From assembly GCA_946537565.1 (NCBI GenBank), contig CAMNFW010000099.1, positions 1 to 7,561 on the forward strand: DNA of 7,561 bases. Direction: 5' to 3'. A program made the position numbers and the translations under genes. The notes beneath the pieces are model-generated. The model had not been told where the DNA came from, did not search any database, and was given only the letters and a program-made list of their open reading frames with translations. This document shows, piece after piece, positions 6,138 through 7,561 of this stretch (the first letter of the stretch is position 1; the number at the start of each line of letters is the position of its first letter). The stretch is from an uncultured Ruminococcus sp. GTDB taxonomy: Bacteria; Bacillota; Clostridia; Oscillospirales; Ruminococcaceae.

Positions 6138-6473
6138 ATGTACTGTAAAATATATATACATAGTGATTCAGAAGGAGCCGTGAAATTGGTTCTGGAAGAG
6201 AAATTCGGAGCTGTGCAGATAAACAGAAGCACATATTATTTTTGCGGATTTGACATTAGTATAAGATCAAACGACGAGGCTGACAGAAATAAAATGCGGA
6301 CATATCCTGATGGATTTTTGTATTATGAGCTGATCGCAGAGGCAGAGTTATATGAAGACCACATAAAGCAGACTGATGAGATATTGAGAGTGCTTTGGGA
6401 AAACGATATGCCGGCGGTGGTATCCTGCGGATATGAAGAAGAGCTGAACCGGTACATATTCAGCCTGAGATAA
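6138..6473 (+). CDS. Uncharacterised 111-residue protein, last gene of the que operon
   Basis: I do not recognise this gene. It starts two bases after the queF stop, behind a weak CAGGT site, and its TAA lies inside the operon's terminator hairpin, so it is almost certainly on the que transcript. The product is a small, acidic, soluble protein with no signal peptide or membrane segment. It begins MYCKIYIHSD, like a first beta strand, and has FDISIRSN, a central YPDGFLYYELIAEAE stretch, a helix around EILRVLWEND, and a C-terminal PAVVSCGYEEEL segment (92-103). Alternating short strands and helices suggest a compact alpha/beta fold. I have only a vague memory of similar DGFLY...LW...AV..C..E proteins in other bacteria, without function. 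Whether it has a role in queuosine metabolism is open. Confidence 0.8.
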   Translation: MYCKIYIHSDSEGAVKLVLEEKFGAVQINRSTYYFCGFDISIRSNDEADRNKMRTYPDGFLYYELIAEAELYEDHIKQTDEILRVLWENDMPAVVSCGYEEELNRYIFSLR

Positions 6474-6527
6474 TAAACAAACCCCTGAAACGGCTAAGAA
6501 GCGCAGTTTCAGGGGTTTGTTTATTAT
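6470..6527. terminator. Shared bidirectional terminator with a 22-bp perfect stem
   Basis: Positions 6470-6491 and 6506-6527 are perfect reverse complements with a 14-base loop. The GC-rich core (ACCCCTGAAAC with GTTTCAGGGGT) is flanked by A-rich and T-rich arms, so each strand presents a hairpin followed by a U-rich tract. The TAA of the 111-residue gene (6471-6473) and the TAA of the minus-strand protease (6524-6526) both lie within the stem, so one element ends both convergent transcripts. Confidence 0.92.
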
Positions 6528-7528
6528 ATTGAAAAAGCATTGAAGACCGTCAGAGCGATCATACCGAGTGCAGCGATGATAGTGACTGGAGCAGAGAAAT
6601 AGATGCAGAACTTTTTGATTTCCGGGGTATCCGGCTGAGGATTTTTGAGTTTATAGCTGTCACGGAAGAGACAGAGTTCAAGGATAAACAGCACAAGACC
6701 GGTAATGATAAGACACAGAACGATTATACCGATAAAAGCGATCACCAGAACGCTATTGTTAGGTTCCGAAGCGACGGTAAGGTTTTCCAGGTTTTCGGTA
6801 TCAATATCGCCGATAAAGAGGGATTGTACAGCACCGATCGTATTCAGCAGAAAATGGAGGATCATAGGGGGGATAATAGATTCGTTCTTAACATACATAA
6901 AGGCGGCATAAGTACCCATAACGGCGGCAAAGAGAGTCTGTTCATAGTTAACGTGCCATAAACCGAAGAATATGCCGGTAATAATGACCATAGCCCAGCC
7001 GCTGGATTTTGCGCCGTTTCTGAGGATAGTACCACGGAAGAGAAGCTCTTCAAAAAGCGGGGCAAGGAACATCATAGCAAAGATATTTGTAAATTTAGAG
7101 AGTGGATCATCAGCAGCAGAGAAATCGACAGCATGAAGTTCGATATTGAGAAGTTTTTCCAGCATAGTGAAGAAGATATTTGAAATGAAGCTGGCAGAAT
7201 AAGTAAAGAACAGAGCGATGATAATATGTCTGAGATTCCAGATGAAGGACTGTTTAGGCTTAGCGAAGCAGGGGACTTTCTGAGCGGTATCCTTACCTTC
7301 CCTGCTGAATCTGAAGAGGAGAATTGGTATCAGAGCGCCCAGGAAATACTGAGCAGTAAAACCGATAAGATTGTAGACATATTCATATCTTGGAGAATCC
7401 TTATCAATAATAAGATTAGTGAGCAGCGGGACCAGAAACAGGATCGCACCGTAAGTGATGATGAAGAAAATGATCAGCAGGGCAGAGGTGATATTAGAGA
7501 TCTTCCTGAAATTTTTTGAAGAAAACAT
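6524..7528 (-). CDS. CPBP family intramembrane metalloprotease (CAAX prenyl protease 2/Abi-like)
   Basis: This is a 334-residue polytopic membrane protein of the CPBP (Rce1-like) family, which are putative glutamate/histidine-dependent proteases in the membrane. The three family motifs are present in order: EELLFRG (160-166, with E160, E161 and R165), FFGLWH (187-192, with H192), and HFLLN (225-229, with H225 and N229). Hydrophobic stretches occur around residues 15-40, 55-73, 100-120, 147-160, 177-190, 200-213, 262-286 and 309-330. The extra C-terminal region with two more helices is common in Clostridia members. The ATG at 7528 is preceded by a perfect GGAGGT. Substrate is unknown; relatives have been linked to bacteriocin self-immunity or peptide maturation, but no bacteriocin gene is visible here. 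It converges on the que operon and shares its terminator. Confidence 0.92.
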   Translation of the reverse strand: MFSSKNFRKISNITSALLIIFFIITYGAILFLVPLLTNLIIDKDSPRYEYVYNLIGFTAQYFLGALIPILLFRFSREGKDTAQKVPCFAKPKQSFIWNLRHIIIALFFTYSASFISNIFFTMLEKLLNIELHAVDFSAADDPLSKFTNIFAMMFLAPLFEELLFRGTILRNGAKSSGWAMVIITGIFFGLWHVNYEQTLFAAVMGTYAAFMYVKNESIIPPMILHFLLNTIGAVQSLFIGDIDTENLENLTVASEPNNSVLVIAFIGIIVLCLIITGLVLFILELCLFRDSYKLKNPQPDTPEIKKFCIYFSAPVTIIAALGMIALTVFNAFSI

Positions 7529-7532
7529 AGAT

Positions 7533-7538
7533 ACCTCC
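7533..7538 (-). promoter_or_regulatory. Ribosome binding site of the CPBP protease
   Basis: On the minus strand GGAGGT lies four bases before the ATG at 7528, confirming that start. The promoter must lie further upstream, beyond the window edge. Confidence 0.85.
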
Positions 7539-7561
7539 GATGATTAAGAATTGAAAATAAA

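Noticed and set aside
6524..7528. CPBP protease as bacteriocin immunity or anti-phage abortive infection gene
   Set aside because: The family includes such members, but no bacteriocin precursor, double-glycine leader peptide or defence partner is visible nearby, so only the family call is kept.

Overview
The window looks like chromosomal DNA of a low-to-moderate GC Gram-positive anaerobe of the Clostridia, most likely a Ruminococcus-like member of the Oscillospiraceae (inference, not proof). The support is an archaeal/V-type ATPase operon in a Firmicute-like setting, strong purine-rich Shine-Dalgarno sites, a UUG start, textbook sigma-A promoters, and a preQ1-I type riboswitch leader ahead of deazapurine genes. 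No mobile element, CRISPR array, rRNA or tRNA gene was recognised.

Layout. (1) Positions 1-1159, plus strand: the 3' end of the V-type ATPase subunit B gene, cut by the window edge, and the complete subunit D gene. They end at a hairpin (1166-1187) that can terminate transcription in both directions. (2) Positions 1256-2854, minus strand: a 532-residue sodium:solute symporter with its own consensus promoter. (3) Positions 2855-3277: a 423-base divergent control region. It holds two TTGACA-N17-TATAAT promoters facing opposite ways, a candidate preQ1-I aptamer, and an intrinsic terminator just before queD. (4) Positions 3278-6473, plus strand: a tight operon queD-queE-folE-queC-queF plus an unrecognised 111-codon gene. 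(5) A 22-bp perfect inverted repeat (6470-6527) containing the stop codons of both convergent genes. (6) Positions 6524-7528, minus strand: a CPBP-family (CAAX-type) intramembrane protease.

How the genes work together. FolE turns GTP into 7,8-dihydroneopterin triphosphate. QueD makes 6-carboxy-tetrahydropterin, QueE makes 7-carboxy-7-deazaguanine, QueC makes preQ0, and QueF reduces it to preQ1. The operon therefore encodes the whole GTP-to-preQ1 route, and its end product is the ligand expected to bind the leader and switch transcription off. The later steps of queuosine formation (tgt, queA, queG/queH) are not in the window. The least explained parts are the long, re-pairable stretch between aptamer and terminator and the small last gene of the operon.
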